Shown here piece after piece: positions 29,544 to 39,418 of a DNA stretch of 64,000 nucleotides. A program made the translations under genes and the position numbers. The notes below the pieces were generated by a model, which worked only from the letters and a program-made list of their open reading frames with translations, was not told where the DNA came from and made no database searches. Each line of letters opens with the position of its first letter. Position 1 is the first letter of the stretch. The stretch is from Rickettsiella endosymbiont of Rhagonycha lignosa (GTDB lineage Bacteria > Pseudomonadota > Gammaproteobacteria > Diplorickettsiales > Diplorickettsiaceae), in NCBI RefSeq assembly GCF_964031165.1, contig NZ_OZ035011.1:285001-349000 (forward strand), read 5' to 3'.

Positions 29544-30917
29544 TTATACGGTAAGTAATGTGAACAATTCTTGTTGATATCTGGTTAGATCATCTTGGTT
29601 TTTAGTTTCAGTGACACAAATTAACAAAGCATGACCTAATTCAGGATAAAATGTTGATAGATCATATCCTCCGTGTATTCCTGATTTTGCTAAATCACGT
29701 AATAAGCCAGGAACAGGTTTAGGTAAGCGGATAATAAACTCATGAAAAAATGGCGTATTAAAAATTAATTCTACACCGGGTATTTGGGTTAATAGATCGG
29801 CGAGTTGCTGAGCATAGTAATTAGATGTCGACGCGACTTTTTGTAAGCCCACGGGGCCTAACAGACTCATATAAATAGTTGCTGCAGTGACTAATAAACC
29901 TTGATTAGTGCAAATATTCGAAGTGGCTTTAGCACGACGTATGTGTTGTTCACGTGCTTGTAGTGTTAATGTAAATCCTGGCTTACCGTTTTTATCAATT
30001 GTGCGACCGACAATTCTGCCTGGCATTTGTCGCAACCATTCTTTTTTGCAACACATAAAGCCAAAGTAAGGTCCACCACCTGCAAGTGGCACACCCAGTG
30101 ATTGTCCTTCACCGCATACAATATCAGCACCTTGCTTACCCCAACTTCCCGGCTCCTTAAGCAAAGCCAAACTAATGGGATTGGTGACAGCAATGACAAA
30201 AGCCTGTTTAGCATGTGCCCATTCAGTTAATTGATCAACTTCTTCTAATGAACCAAAAAAATTAGGTTGAGGTATCACTAAAGCACAAATATCTTGTTGT
30301 TTGCAGTTTTCAAGTGTGGATAATAAAGTTTTACCTTGTTCTGGGCAGTAAGGAAGATCAATGAGCTCGATGGATTGTTGAGTAACAATAGCCTGTAAGG
30401 TTTGTCGATAATGAGGATGTAAGCTACGAGGGATTAGTATTTTTGCGGATAAAGTTTTTTTGTTGGCTCTAATCGCCATTAAAACCGCTTCAGCCAAGGC
30501 AGAAGCACCGTCATAAAGTGAAGCATTAGAATAATCCATACCCGTTAGACTTGCCATCATGGTTTGATATTCATAGATCAATTGCAAGGTCCCTTGACTA
30601 GCTTCCGCTTGATAGGGCGTATAAGCCGTCATAAATTCACCACGACTAGTAATATCCCAAACTGCGGCTGGGATATGATGTTCGTAGGCACCAGCACCAA
30701 TAAAACAAAGTCCTTTTCTATTTTCCTGACTACGTTGTTCTGTTATACGCGTCATTTCCATTTCAGTTAAACCTGAAGAAACATGATTTAATTCTGCAAT
30801 TTTTAAATGAGATGGAATTTCATCAAAGAGATCATCGATGGCATGCACGCCCAACAAAGCCAGCATTTCTTGCACTTCGACTTCAGTGTGAGGAATGAAT
30901 GGCATGTTAAGCCTCAA
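29544..30917 (-). CDS. gcvPA: Glycine dehydrogenase (decarboxylating) subunit 1
   Basis: First half of the split P protein. The 457-residue protein begins [19 protein letters not shown] after a short lead (ATG at 30905 would remove four residues; the annotated start is 30917), and has [34 protein letters not shown] and [14 protein letters not shown] typical of GcvPA. E. coli has one fused GcvP, so the split form distinguishes this lineage from enterobacteria. It overlaps the gcvH end by a few bases. Confidence 0.95.
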   Translation of the reverse strand: MRLNMPFIPHTEVEVQEMLALLGVHAIDDLFDEIPSHLKIAELNHVSSGLTEMEMTRITEQRSQENRKGLCFIGAGAYEHHIPAAVWDITSRGEFMTAYTPYQAEASQGTLQLIYEYQTMMASLTGMDYSNASLYDGASALAEAVLMAIRANKKTLSAKILIPRSLHPHYRQTLQAIVTQQSIELIDLPYCPEQGKTLLSTLENCKQQDICALVIPQPNFFGSLEEVDQLTEWAHAKQAFVIAVTNPISLALLKEPGSWGKQGADIVCGEGQSLGVPLAGGGPYFGFMCCKKEWLRQMPGRIVGRTIDKNGKPGFTLTLQAREQHIRRAKATSNICTNQGLLVTAATIYMSLLGPVGLQKVASTSNYYAQQLADLLTQIPGVELIFNTPFFHEFIIRLPKPVPGLLRDLAKSGIHGGYDLSTFYPELGHALLICVTETKNQDDLTRYQQELFTLLTV

Positions 30918-31299
30918 CTAAAATTTGTTGTTGGTAAGTGACAAAGTCCAATAAATTTTCTAATTCACTTGCATCTGAAAACTGAAGTCGAAATAACCAT
31001 CCTTGTTCGTAAGAGTCTAAGTTGATCAGTTGAGGCTTATCACTCAATGCTGTATTGATTTCAGTGACCACGCCAGAAAGAGGAGCATACACATCAGCAG
31101 CAGCTTTTACAGATTCTAAAACACAGGCTTCCTCACTTTTTTTAAAAATCTTTTTAATGACAGGTAATTCAACATAGACAATATCACCTAACAATTCTTG
31201 AGCATGCGCGGTAATTCCAATACAGACGATATTATTTTCTTCGATACGAACCCACTCATGAGTTGTTGTATATTTTAATAATTCGGGTAGTTTTTTCAT
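30907..31299 (-). CDS. gcvH: Glycine cleavage system H protein
   Basis: Lipoyl carrier that shuttles the aminomethyl group between P, T and L proteins. The 130-residue protein starts [18 protein letters not shown] chose the ATG at 31299 because AAAGAG lies 8 bases upstream, whereas the GTG at 31308 is too close to it. The lipoyl-accepting Lys lies in [16 protein letters not shown] near residue 64. Length matches E. coli (129). Confidence 0.96.
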   Translation of the reverse strand: MKKLPELLKYTTTHEWVRIEENNIVCIGITAHAQELLGDIVYVELPVIKKIFKKSEEACVLESVKAAADVYAPLSGVVTEINTALSDKPQLINLDSYEQGWLFRLQFSDASELENLLDFVTYQQQILVEA

Positions 31300-31327
31300 G
31301 ATAGTCACTCTTTAAAAAATCAATTGC

Positions 31328-32416
31328 TTAAATAAAAGTTTTTTTTCCTTTTCGTATAAAGGGAGGTTTAATGATGCGTGCCTGATATTGTTTGGTGCCC
31401 ATGATAACATCACAATAATTTTCGTTATGCGCGTAAGGTATTCTAGCAAAAGCAATAGAACTGCCTAACGTAGGAGAGTAACTTCCACTAGTAATTTCAC
31501 CCTCTCCTTCGGAAGTAATAATTTTTTGATGGTTACGTAAGATGCGACCTTTTTCTTCTAATACTAAACCCACTAATTTACGCGAAGGGTTTTCTAGTTG
31601 TTTGATTAGTGCCTGACGCCCCATAAACTCTCGATCGCTAGGATCCCAGGCAATTGTCCAAGCGAGGTTGGATTCTAAAGGAGTTGTTGTGACATCCATA
31701 TCGGCGCCATGCAAATTTAGTCCAGCTTCTAGACGCAAGGTATCGCGTGCACCTAATCCACATGGTTTGTTACCACACTCAATTAAACGTTGCCAGAAGC
31801 CTTCAGCTTCGTGTATCGGTAAGATCACCTCTAGGCCATCTTCACCGGTGTAACCTGTTCTTGCGATGCACCAATTATCGTGCTGAACACAATGGAAAGG
31901 TTTTAATTCTTTTATTAGAGATTGTTGATGTAAATCAAAAGCATTATTTGCTTTTAATATTGCATGAGGGCCTTGAATGGCAATAATTGCGAGATCGGTG
32001 CGTTCAAGGATAGAAATACAAGAAAAATGTTGGGCTTGCTTTTTCATCCAATCGAGATCGGATAGTCGATTTCCAGCATTGATGACGACGCGATAAAGTT
32101 GTTTCGAAAGTTGATAAACGATTAAATCATCCAAAATACCACCCACATTATTTAACATGCAGGTATATAGAGCTTTTCCTGGAATAAGACGTTGCGGATT
32201 ATTTGCCAATAAAAAACTGAGATAATGAATTGCATTTTCTCCAGCAATATCGACGGCTAACATATGCGAAACATCAAATAAACCGCTGTCTTGTCTGACG
32301 ACATGGTGCTCTTGTATTTGAGAGCCATAATGCAGAGGCATTTGCCAACCTGCAAAATTGACGAGTATTGCTCCGTTTTTTTTATGTTGTCCATGAAGAA
32401 CTGTTTTATTTTCCAT
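31328..32416 (-). CDS. gcvT: Glycine cleavage system aminomethyltransferase (T protein)
   Basis: Transfers the methylene group from aminomethyl-GcvH to tetrahydrofolate and releases ammonia. The 362-residue reading starts MENKTVLHGQHKKNG and fits the family N-terminus; the longer reading from TTG 32449 adds 11 residues without support. Conserved blocks are MPLHYGSQIQEHH, GLFDVSHM and ARTGYTGEDGLEV. It heads the gcvT-gcvH-gcvPA-gcvPB operon. I looked for a glycine riboswitch in the 5' region and saw none. Confidence 0.95.
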   Translation of the reverse strand: MENKTVLHGQHKKNGAILVNFAGWQMPLHYGSQIQEHHVVRQDSGLFDVSHMLAVDIAGENAIHYLSFLLANNPQRLIPGKALYTCMLNNVGGILDDLIVYQLSKQLYRVVINAGNRLSDLDWMKKQAQHFSCISILERTDLAIIAIQGPHAILKANNAFDLHQQSLIKELKPFHCVQHDNWCIARTGYTGEDGLEVILPIHEAEGFWQRLIECGNKPCGLGARDTLRLEAGLNLHGADMDVTTTPLESNLAWTIAWDPSDREFMGRQALIKQLENPSRKLVGLVLEEKGRILRNHQKIITSEGEGEITSGSYSPTLGSSIAFARIPYAHNENYCDVIMGTKQYQARIIKPPFIRKGKKTFI

Positions 32417-32567
32417 TGGCTTGCCATTTGATAATTTTTCAATGCCCAATTATAACTTGTGGGCGATAAATTACTATAGTTCGATAATAATCTTGTATAA
32501 AATAGGGATTTCGTGACTAGAATTGGGCAAAAGAATGGTTTAATAAGCTTTGCTAGATAATAACTTA

Positions 32568-32605
32568 CCTATCATTGTGAGCGGGAAAGCGCGCGACAAT
32601 CTAGG
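32568..32605. repeat. Palindrome upstream of gcvT
   Basis: CCTATCATTGT (32568-32578) mirrors ACAATCTAGG (32596-32605) around a GC-rich centre of G, C and A runs. Its GC-rich centre stands out in an AT-rich intergenic spacer between gcvT and parB. It resembles a REP-type element, but no second copy is in the window. Confidence 0.45.
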
Positions 32606-32679
32606 AAATACGAGACTATGAACGGTCACGTTCATTCGTTCGCCAAGGCGGTAATTTTTTATTAGTTGTTACAAAAAAA

Positions 32680-33546
32680 TTAGTTCAGATGAGACAGAAT
32701 CCCATCTAATTCTTCTAAACTATTATAATGGATGATAAGTTGACCCTTTCCTTTAGCTGTTTGTTTAAAATAAACTTTGGCACCTAATGTTTCTGATAAT
32801 TTACGTTCGAGTTGTTGTACATCAGCATCAATTTTTAATGGGATAGTGATTTCCGGGTTAATATAAGCCTGATTTTGAACTAAACGTTCTGTTTCACGAA
32901 CAGACAATTTATTTTTTATAATTTTTTCAGCTGCTTGAATTTGTAAATTACCCGATAGACTTAACAAAGCTCTGGCGTGACCCATTTCGAGTTGGCCTTG
33001 TTGCAATAAAAGCTTTACTTGCGGAGTTAAACTTAATAAACGTAATAAATTCGTAATGGCGGTACGTGAACGACCTAAGGTTTTGGCAATTTCTTGATGT
33101 GTCAATTTGAATTCGTTAATAAGTCGTTGTATACCTTCCGCTTCTTCCAACGGATTCAAATCTTGACGTTGAATATTTTCTATCAAAGAAATAGCCAGCG
33201 CCGTTTCATCTGAGATTACTTTGATTAATACAGGCACTTCATTGAGATTAGCGAGTTGAGCTGCGCGCCAACGACGTTCCCCGGCAATAATTTCATAACA
33301 ATTTTCACCAATAAGACGTACCACGATAGGGTTGATTATGCCTTGTGTACGAATGGAGTTGGCTAAGTCTTCTAATGCTTCTTTTGCAAATTCTCTTCTA
33401 GGTTGATAACGACCGGCTTGTAACCACTCAATGGGTAAATAACGTAATTCTTCTTTGCGAGGATTTGTTGTTTGTACCAAATCTTCAAAAGGTTGACCAC
33501 TTAATAACATATCAAGATTTCGACCTAAGCGCGATTTTTTCATCAT
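32680..33546 (-). CDS. parB: Chromosome partitioning protein ParB
   Basis: CTP-dependent DNA clamp that loads at parS sites and spreads to organise the origin region. The 288-residue protein has the N-terminal LGRNLDMLL motif (ParA contact), the GERRWRAAQLA nucleotide-binding box near residue 91, NIQRQDLNPLEEAEG, and the helix-turn-helix THQEIAKTLGRSRTAITNLLRLL, followed by a C-terminal dimerisation part. It overlaps the parA stop by 4 bp (ATGA). Confidence 0.96.
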   Translation of the reverse strand: MMKKSRLGRNLDMLLSGQPFEDLVQTTNPRKEELRYLPIEWLQAGRYQPRREFAKEALEDLANSIRTQGIINPIVVRLIGENCYEIIAGERRWRAAQLANLNEVPVLIKVISDETALAISLIENIQRQDLNPLEEAEGIQRLINEFKLTHQEIAKTLGRSRTAITNLLRLLSLTPQVKLLLQQGQLEMGHARALLSLSGNLQIQAAEKIIKNKLSVRETERLVQNQAYINPEITIPLKIDADVQQLERKLSETLGAKVYFKQTAKGKGQLIIHYNSLEELDGILSHLN

Positions 33547-34403
33547 AGTACCTGCTCGACGGACGGAGATTTTTCATAATTTGAACGTTTTTTTAAAAAA
33601 ACGTTCGAGGGTATATCTGTAGGTGAACCCACAAGTGGAATAGGGCATCCATCTCGTGTTAATACTTCCTTGGCTAAACTTAAATAGGCATGACTTCCAT
33701 TTGATTGAGGGTCATACAATAAAGCTGGCTGTCCATGACTAGGTGCTTCCGCGAGTCGAATATTGCGAGGAATCAGTGTCGTATATATTTTATCTTTAAA
33801 ATGCATAACCAATTCTTCGGAAACCTGTTTGGCTAGACTATTTCGGCCATCGAATAGCGTACGAAGTATGCCATGGATTTGTAAATGTGGATTGACTGTT
33901 GCGCGTAAACTCTGCAAGGTATTCATCAAATTGCTTAAGCCTTCTAAAGCAAAATATTCACATTGTACCGGGATAATGACAAACTGTGCTGCTACTAAAG
34001 CATTAACGGTCAGTATATTTAAAGACGGCGGGCAATCAAGCAAAATGTAGTCATAAGCATCAATGAGTAAACTTAGCTTTTTTTTGAGTATATATTCACG
34101 TTGTTCTATTTTTAATAATTGAATTTCGGTCTGTGTTAAATCCCCTGAGCCAGGAATTAATGTAAAATTTGCTGGAGTAACGATGAGACTCTGTTCTATT
34201 GGAACTTCATCTAAAAGTACTTGTGCGATATGTGGGCTAAGGTCTTTTTGTAAAAGACTACCCGTGGTTGCATTGGCTTGAGGGTCGAGGTCTATTAGCA
34301 GTGTTTTTTGTTCTAACAAAGCCATCGAAGCAGCAAGGTTAATACAGGTTGTGGTTTTCCCCACCCCCCCTTTTTGATTTACGATAGCGATAATTTTACC
34401 CAT
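33543..34403 (-). CDS. parA: Chromosome partitioning ATPase ParA
   Basis: Walker-type ATPase that positions origins with ParB. The deviant Walker A KGGVGKTT is at residues 10-17, and LIDLDPQANAT and LLDCPPSLNILT follow. I chose ATG 34403 (MGKIIAIVNQKGG), giving 286 residues. A longer frame up to 34493 runs into a dispersed repeat and has no family counterpart. The usual neighbours mnmG and rsmG are not here: a repeat and a metal transporter operon lie upstream. Confidence 0.95.
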   Translation of the reverse strand: MGKIIAIVNQKGGVGKTTTCINLAASMALLEQKTLLIDLDPQANATTGSLLQKDLSPHIAQVLLDEVPIEQSLIVTPANFTLIPGSGDLTQTEIQLLKIEQREYILKKKLSLLIDAYDYILLDCPPSLNILTVNALVAAQFVIIPVQCEYFALEGLSNLMNTLQSLRATVNPHLQIHGILRTLFDGRNSLAKQVSEELVMHFKDKIYTTLIPRNIRLAEAPSHGQPALLYDPQSNGSHAYLSLAKEVLTRDGCPIPLVGSPTDIPSNVFLKKRSNYEKSPSVEQVL

Positions 34404-34444
34404 AAAAGCCCCATAATATCTATCTTGACAAGTCTGATATAGTA

Positions 34445-34535
34445 TACCTAGTCGCATTTGAATTTTTGACTGGATTGCTGTTGCTCGACGCAACCCTCTT
34501 CACGGCACTTGTCAAAAATCCTATTGCTGTGAGTA
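34445..34535 (+). repeat. Dispersed palindrome, internally deleted copy (about 91 bp)
   Basis: Shows the family ends GCATTTGAATTTTTGAC and GTCAAAAATCCTATTGCTG..GAGTA but lacks the CATGTAT..ATACACTCC core. The 9-bp direct repeat TATAGTATA flanks it at 34438-34446 and 34534-34542. It lies between the divergent parA and znuA-like genes. Confidence 0.85.
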
Positions 34536-34616
34536 TAGTATAACGGCTCAATGTAAACTTGCTAATTACTATTAGCTATAGCGAAAATTTTTCATTTGAA
34601 TAAAAAAGGGGTTTTT

Positions 34617-35489
34617 ATGAAAGTTTTACAAGCCTTAACTTTGCTATTGGCCATCGGTTTTACAACATCTAGTATAGCAAAACCCATCCACATTATCGCT
34701 GCTGAGAATTTTTATGGTTCTGTTGCAAAACAGATCGGTGGGAATTTTGTCCAAGTCACAAGCATTCTGAATCACCCCGATCAAGATCCACATTTATTTA
34801 ATTTAACTCCAAGTGTTGCTAAGGTTTTGGAGCAAGGCGATCTAATTATTTATAATGGTTTGGGTTACGATCCTTGGATGCAGAATTTATTGAGTATTGG
34901 CTCTGCCACAACAAGAACCTTTATTTGTGTCGCTGATTTAATGCATAGAAAAGAAGGGGTCAACCCGCATATTTGGTATGATCCAAATACGATGCCCGTT
35001 TATGCGATGGTATTGCGCGATTATTTGATCAAACATGATCCACACCATCAAAAAGAGTATCAGATACATTACCAGCAGTTTGTTGCAGAACACCAAAATT
35101 TAAAATTACTAATAAAAAAAATTAAAGTTCAACATAAGGGTGTTGCAGTTATTGCGACTGAGCCCGTGTTTGGATATATGGCACAGGCTTTAGGATTTCG
35201 TATGCAAGGAATTCCGTTTCAACTCAGTATGATGAATGGAGTGGATCCAAGTCCTAAACAAGTACAAGAATTTCAACGTCAATTACAGCAGCATCGTGTC
35301 AAATTAGTATTATACAATAATCAAGTGAGTAGTCCTTTGGTATTGCATTTATTACAACAGGCTAAATTGTTAGGAATTCCTATCGTAGGGGTGATGGAAA
35401 CTCAACCTATGCATGTGACTTATTATCAATGGATGCAGAATCAATTAAAACGAGTGGAGCAGGCTTTAGATGAACGCCATCGAATTTAA
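34617..35489 (+). CDS. Zn/Mn ABC transporter substrate-binding protein (ZnuA-like)
   Basis: Periplasmic cluster A-I binding protein for Zn2+ or Mn2+. The 290-residue reading from ATG 34617 (AGGGG five bases upstream) has a signal peptide ending SSIAK at about residue 23. Likely metal ligands are His in DQDPHLFN near residue 59 and in VNPHIWYDP near 116, with a late Asp/Glu pair. The His-rich loop seen in many ZnuA proteins is missing, so Mn2+ is not excluded. It overlaps the ATPase gene by 20 bp; TTG 34596 is the less likely start. Confidence 0.88.
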   Translation: MKVLQALTLLLAIGFTTSSIAKPIHIIAAENFYGSVAKQIGGNFVQVTSILNHPDQDPHLFNLTPSVAKVLEQGDLIIYNGLGYDPWMQNLLSIGSATTRTFICVADLMHRKEGVNPHIWYDPNTMPVYAMVLRDYLIKHDPHHQKEYQIHYQQFVAEHQNLKLLIKKIKVQHKGVAVIATEPVFGYMAQALGFRMQGIPFQLSMMNGVDPSPKQVQEFQRQLQQHRVKLVLYNNQVSSPLVLHLLQQAKLLGIPIVGVMETQPMHVTYYQWMQNQLKRVEQALDERHRI

Positions 35490-36282
35490 ACAACTTAGTC
35501 TCGCTTATGGGCAACGCTGTATTTTTCAGGATTTTATTGCAAGCATTAATTCCGGTGAATTTGTTGCCATTTTAGGCGCTAACGGCGCCGGAAAAAGTAC
35601 TTTGTTGCGATCGATATTAGGTTTAATTACTCCATCCAATGGCTGTATTTCCGTATTTGGACAAGCAGTACATAAGGGCGCTGCTTTTATTGGTTATATG
35701 CCGCAAATACGCCAAAATATCAGTAATAGTTTAAGTGCCTATGCTTGGTTAGGCGCAAATTTGAATGGGTATCAGTGGGGGTTGCCAGTTTTAAATGAAA
35801 AACAAACCGAAGAATTACAGCGTGTTATTCAGTTAGTAAAAGCTGAAAAGATTGTCAATCGACCCTACAGCCTTTTATCAGGAGGGGAAAGACAACGTTT
35901 ATTATTGGCTCAAGCCTTATTGAATAAACCAAAGATTTTATTATTGGATGAGCCACTAATGAATCTAGATCCTTATTATCAAGCCACGTTGGTCAGTTTA
36001 ATTGATGATATCCGTTTACAACATAATATTACGATACTGTTCACTTCACATGATATCAACCCGTTATTAACCAGCGTAGATAGAGTACTCTATTTGGCGA
36101 AAGGTAAAGCCGTGATAGGTTTAGTCAATGAAATTATCAATAGTAAAAAATTAAGTGAGCTTTATGGCTTGGATATACAAGTTATTCAGCATGAACAGCA
36201 ACTTTTTGTCATAAATAAAGAATTAGGATTCCATCATCATGTCAACCATTGTCGACCCGACCTTGATCATTTCTCTGTTTGA
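35470..36282 (+). CDS. Zn/Mn ABC transporter ATP-binding protein (ZnuC-like)
   Basis: Cytoplasmic ATPase of the metal importer. The 270-residue protein has Walker A LGANGAGKST near residue 36, the signature LLSGGERQRLLLAQAL near 137, Walker B ILLLDEPLMNLDP near 157, and the switch His in TILFTSHDINPL. Its 3' end overlaps the permease gene by 44 bp, so the three genes are tightly coupled. I see no clear Zur box upstream. Confidence 0.93.
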   Translation: MNAIEFKQLSLAYGQRCIFQDFIASINSGEFVAILGANGAGKSTLLRSILGLITPSNGCISVFGQAVHKGAAFIGYMPQIRQNISNSLSAYAWLGANLNGYQWGLPVLNEKQTEELQRVIQLVKAEKIVNRPYSLLSGGERQRLLLAQALLNKPKILLLDEPLMNLDPYYQATLVSLIDDIRLQHNITILFTSHDINPLLTSVDRVLYLAKGKAVIGLVNEIINSKKLSELYGLDIQVIQHEQQLFVINKELGFHHHVNHCRPDLDHFSV

Positions 36283-37057
36283 ATATCATTTTCTACGTAA
36301 CGCACTGATAGCAGGTACGATTGCAGCGATATTAGCAGGCTTCGTCGGTTATTTTATGGTTATCAGGAGGTTGGCTTTTGCTGGTCATGCCTTAGGGCAT
36401 ATTGGGTTTGCTGGAGCGACCGGTGCAGGTTTAATCGGTTTAATGCCGGTCAGTGGGCAGTTAATTTTGACGATATTAGCAGCGATCGGCATAGGTAGTT
36501 TGGGGCACCGAATTAATAAAAGTGACGTAGCTATCGGCATCATTTTGGCTTTGGCTTTAGGATTGGGTGTTTTATTTTTACATTTTTATACCAGTTATGC
36601 AGCACAAGCCATGACGGTATTATTTGGTAATATCTTGGGTGTTTCAGCGCATTTAATAAAGATGATGTTGATCTATTCTGTTCTTAGTTTATTAGGCTTA
36701 AGTATCATTGCAAGACCCTTATTATTTGCTAGCTTAGAGCCTGAGTTAGCCGAAGCAAAAGGTGTTTCTCTATCATTGATTTCTATTTTGTTTATGATCA
36801 TTGTGGCGGTTGCTGTAACAGAAGCCAGTCAAGTAGTCGGTGTCCTTTTAGTATTTACTTTATTGATTGGACCTGCTGCAGCCGCTTTAAATTGGACGCA
36901 CCGTATTTTAAGTGGCTTATTTTTAACTGTCCTGTTTGGGATCTTAATCGTATGGTTAGGTATTATTTTATCATTTATTACTGATTGGCCCATTCCGTTT
37001 TGGATTAGTGCATTGGCTGCCGGTAATTATTTTCTCAGTTATCTAGGAAATGAATAA
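36239..37057 (+). CDS. Zn/Mn ABC transporter permease (ZnuB-like)
   Basis: ABC-3 family inner-membrane permease of 272 residues with about eight membrane spans. Family blocks RLAFAGHALGHIGFAGA near residue 44, KSDVAIGIILALALGLG and VVGVLLVFTLLIGPAAAA are present. It completes a substrate-binding/ATPase/permease set. The long 44-bp overlap with the ATPase gene suggests translational coupling. Confidence 0.94.
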   Translation: MSTIVDPTLIISLFEYHFLRNALIAGTIAAILAGFVGYFMVIRRLAFAGHALGHIGFAGATGAGLIGLMPVSGQLILTILAAIGIGSLGHRINKSDVAIGIILALALGLGVLFLHFYTSYAAQAMTVLFGNILGVSAHLIKMMLIYSVLSLLGLSIIARPLLFASLEPELAEAKGVSLSLISILFMIIVAVAVTEASQVVGVLLVFTLLIGPAAAALNWTHRILSGLFLTVLFGILIVWLGIILSFITDWPIPFWISALAAGNYFLSYLGNE

Positions 37058-37122
37058 ATAGACCTATTTAATATACTATTAACTTTTAATGTTTTTTTAT
37101 AGAATGGCGAGTTTTTTTTATT

Positions 37123-38112
37123 ATGCTAACGGTTAAAAATTTTTTTTTCGCTTTAATTTTGATGGCCATTTTATTGGTAGGAAGCTCTTATAGTAAACTA
37201 TTTGCCGCTAATAATCCCCTGATTACTAATTACCATACTATTTTTGCATTTGGTTACAATAAGCATGCTTCATTGCGAATTGCTATTCGTATGTACCATC
37301 TAGGAAAAAAACCTTATTTATTACTGGTCAATCCCTACAATTTTGCAACTGAGATTGTTCCATTTTCTTCTATTAGTTTAAAAAATATTCCTCAAGTTAA
37401 TGGCTTAAATTATTACAATCACTATTTACCCTTAGAGATTAAAAATACGCCTTATGTGAAAGCACTCATCCGTTATACTTCTCCACCATATCCATTGCAA
37501 AATTATGGAATTACGCATACGGATCATCTACTAGAGGGTGTTTTTCTTACAGTAGATATGTGTCCTTCAAAAAAATCTTTTGAGAAAACTTTTTTTCAAC
37601 GTCTTGTTATACAAACTAAGCAAACTAAACAGGTTGTTCCTTTAGGGATTGGTCTATCTGGGTTATGGGCAATTCATCATCAAAAGGAATTTGCTTGGTT
37701 ACTCCAACAACAGAAGTTAAATACCCTCCATATCACTTGGATTGATCACTCTTTCCATCATCCCTATTATGTAGAGGCTCCACTTAGAGAGAATTTTCTG
37801 TTAACGCCATCAACGAATATTTTGCATGAAATTCTTGATACCGAAAAATTATTAATTACTTATGGCCAAACACCCTCAGTTTTTTTTCGTTTTCCTGGAC
37901 TTGTTTCGAGTAAATGTCTTGTTTTGGAGCTGCGACAGTTTGGTTTAATTCCTATAGCTAGTAATGCTTGGTTAGCCAAAGGGCAATCGCCTAAACCAGG
38001 AAGCATCATACTGGTTCATGGTAATGGTAATGAGCCAAAAGGTATTAAGCTATTTTTTAAGCAGCAAGAAAAAAATAAATTTCGCTTATTACCTTTAAGC
38101 CAAGCTTTTTAA
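37123..38112 (+). CDS. Exported polysaccharide-deacetylase-like protein
   Basis: 329-residue protein with a signal-like helix (about 6-30). Three segments resemble the NodB fold: GVFLTVDMCPS near residue 147 (metal-Asp region), WIDHSFHHPYY near 206 (a Ser/His-x2-His pattern), and FFRFPGLVSS near 252 (Arg-Pro motif). The usual DD pair is reduced to VDMCPS, so activity is uncertain. It sits 65 bp after the Zn/Mn transporter operon; deacetylases of this fold need a metal, making joint function tempting but unproven. Confidence 0.65.
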   Translation: MLTVKNFFFALILMAILLVGSSYSKLFAANNPLITNYHTIFAFGYNKHASLRIAIRMYHLGKKPYLLLVNPYNFATEIVPFSSISLKNIPQVNGLNYYNHYLPLEIKNTPYVKALIRYTSPPYPLQNYGITHTDHLLEGVFLTVDMCPSKKSFEKTFFQRLVIQTKQTKQVVPLGIGLSGLWAIHHQKEFAWLLQQQKLNTLHITWIDHSFHHPYYVEAPLRENFLLTPSTNILHEILDTEKLLITYGQTPSVFFRFPGLVSSKCLVLELRQFGLIPIASNAWLAKGQSPKPGSIILVHGNGNEPKGIKLFFKQQEKNKFRLLPLSQAF

Positions 38113-38162
38113 AAAAATTATGCATAATTGACTTTCTTGAATAAAAAAATTAATTTTTTTAT

Positions 38163-39245
38163 TTAGTCATCCCAATTTAAACTTCCACCGGTTTGATATT
38201 CCGTTACGCGGGTTTCAAAGAAATTCTTTTCCTTTTTCAAATCAATGATTTCACTCATCCAGGGTAAAGGGTTGCTAACACCAGGATATTGTTCAGGCAA
38301 ACCAATTTGTGCGAGACGACGATTCCCGATGAAACGTAGATAATCCCACATCATGTTAGCATTCAATCCAAGAATGCCACGTGGCATGGTATCTAAAGCA
38401 TATTGATATTCTAGATCGACACCTTCTTTGACGAGATCAATGACATAGCGTTTGAATTCTGGTGTCCATAAATGTGGATTTTCCAATTTAATTTGGTTGA
38501 TGACATCGATACCAAAATTTAAATGCATCGATTCATCGCGCAAGATATATTGAAATTGTTCGGCTGTTCCGGTCATTTTATTGCGTCGCCCCATGCTTAG
38601 GATCTGTGAAAAACCGACATAGAAAAATATGCCTTCAAACACCACATAAAAAGCAATTAAATCGCGCAATAAACGTTGATCATTTTCGGGCGTGCCAGTA
38701 CGAAAATTAGGATCGGCTAAGCTTTGCGTAAAAGGGAGTGCCCATTCGGTTTTTTTGGCTACGGTAGGTAATTCGCGATACATATTAAACAGGCGCGCTT
38801 CATCCATGCCTAAACTTTCTATGACATATTGATAGGCATGCGTGTGCAGAGCTTCTTCAAAAGCTTGTCTTAGTAAGTATTGTCGGCATTCTGGATTGGT
38901 AATATGGCGATAGACGGCTAAAACCAGATTATTCGCAACCAGAGAATCTGCGGTTGAAAAAAAACCTAGGCTGCGTTCTACGATCAAACGTTCATCTTCG
39001 CTTAATCCTTTTGCATCACGCCATAATGCGATATCAGCGGACATGTTAACTTCTTGTGGCATCCAATGATTAGCGCAGGCGGCTAAGTATTTTTCCCAGG
39101 CCCATTTATATTTAAATGGAACTAGCTGATTGAGATCAGCGCGACAGTTAATGATTTTCTTATCATCGACTTGCACGCGGGCTGCGCCTATTTCTAGTGT
39201 TTCTAGACCGGTAAAACCACCGGTTGCTTGTTCAGTAGTACTCAT
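38163..39245 (-). CDS. nrdB: Class Ia ribonucleotide reductase beta subunit
   Basis: Carries the diiron-tyrosyl radical used by NrdA to make deoxynucleotides. The 360-residue reading starts [15 protein letters not shown] at 39245, with AGAGGA about 10 bases upstream. The longer frame to 39314 enters a dispersed repeat and is spurious. Iron-site blocks are [17 protein letters not shown] near residue 128 and [10 protein letters not shown] near 230, and the C-terminal tail ends GGSLNWDD, as needed to dock to NrdA. nrdA is upstream on the same strand, separated by the repeat. Confidence 0.96.
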   Translation of the reverse strand: MSTTEQATGGFTGLETLEIGAARVQVDDKKIINCRADLNQLVPFKYKWAWEKYLAACANHWMPQEVNMSADIALWRDAKGLSEDERLIVERSLGFFSTADSLVANNLVLAVYRHITNPECRQYLLRQAFEEALHTHAYQYVIESLGMDEARLFNMYRELPTVAKKTEWALPFTQSLADPNFRTGTPENDQRLLRDLIAFYVVFEGIFFYVGFSQILSMGRRNKMTGTAEQFQYILRDESMHLNFGIDVINQIKLENPHLWTPEFKRYVIDLVKEGVDLEYQYALDTMPRGILGLNANMMWDYLRFIGNRRLAQIGLPEQYPGVSNPLPWMSEIIDLKKEKNFFETRVTEYQTGGSLNWDD

Positions 39246-39267
39246 CGCTTTAGGATCCTCTTTAATA

Positions 39268-39387
39268 TACTCTTCGCACTTGAATTTTTGTCGGTGTTGC
39301 CGCTCAATTCGCAATCCTCATGTATGTTATATACACTGCGGTTGCTTATTCTCACGGCGCCTTGACAAAAATCCCATTGCTGTGAGT
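39268..39387 (+). repeat. Dispersed palindrome, full-length copy (120 bp)
   Basis: Begins TACTCTTCGCACTTGAATTT, has the core CTCATGTATGTTATATACA, and ends GACAAAAATCCCATTGCTG..GAGT. It lies between nrdA (stop side) and nrdB (start side), so it is transcribed with the operon and may act on its mRNA. Confidence 0.9.
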
Positions 39388-39418
39388 TAGTAACTTTAAT
39401 TTACAAAAAACCAGTTGG

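Noticed and set aside
32417-32679. Glycine riboswitch before gcvT
   Set aside because: I could not find the tandem glycine aptamer core motifs; only a palindrome is present.
34403-34493. 30-residue N-terminal extension of ParA
   Set aside because: It is encoded by repeat sequence and absent from the family; ATG 34403 fits.
39245-39314. N-terminal extension of NrdB
   Set aside because: Runs into the dispersed repeat; ATG 39245 has a ribosome-binding site.
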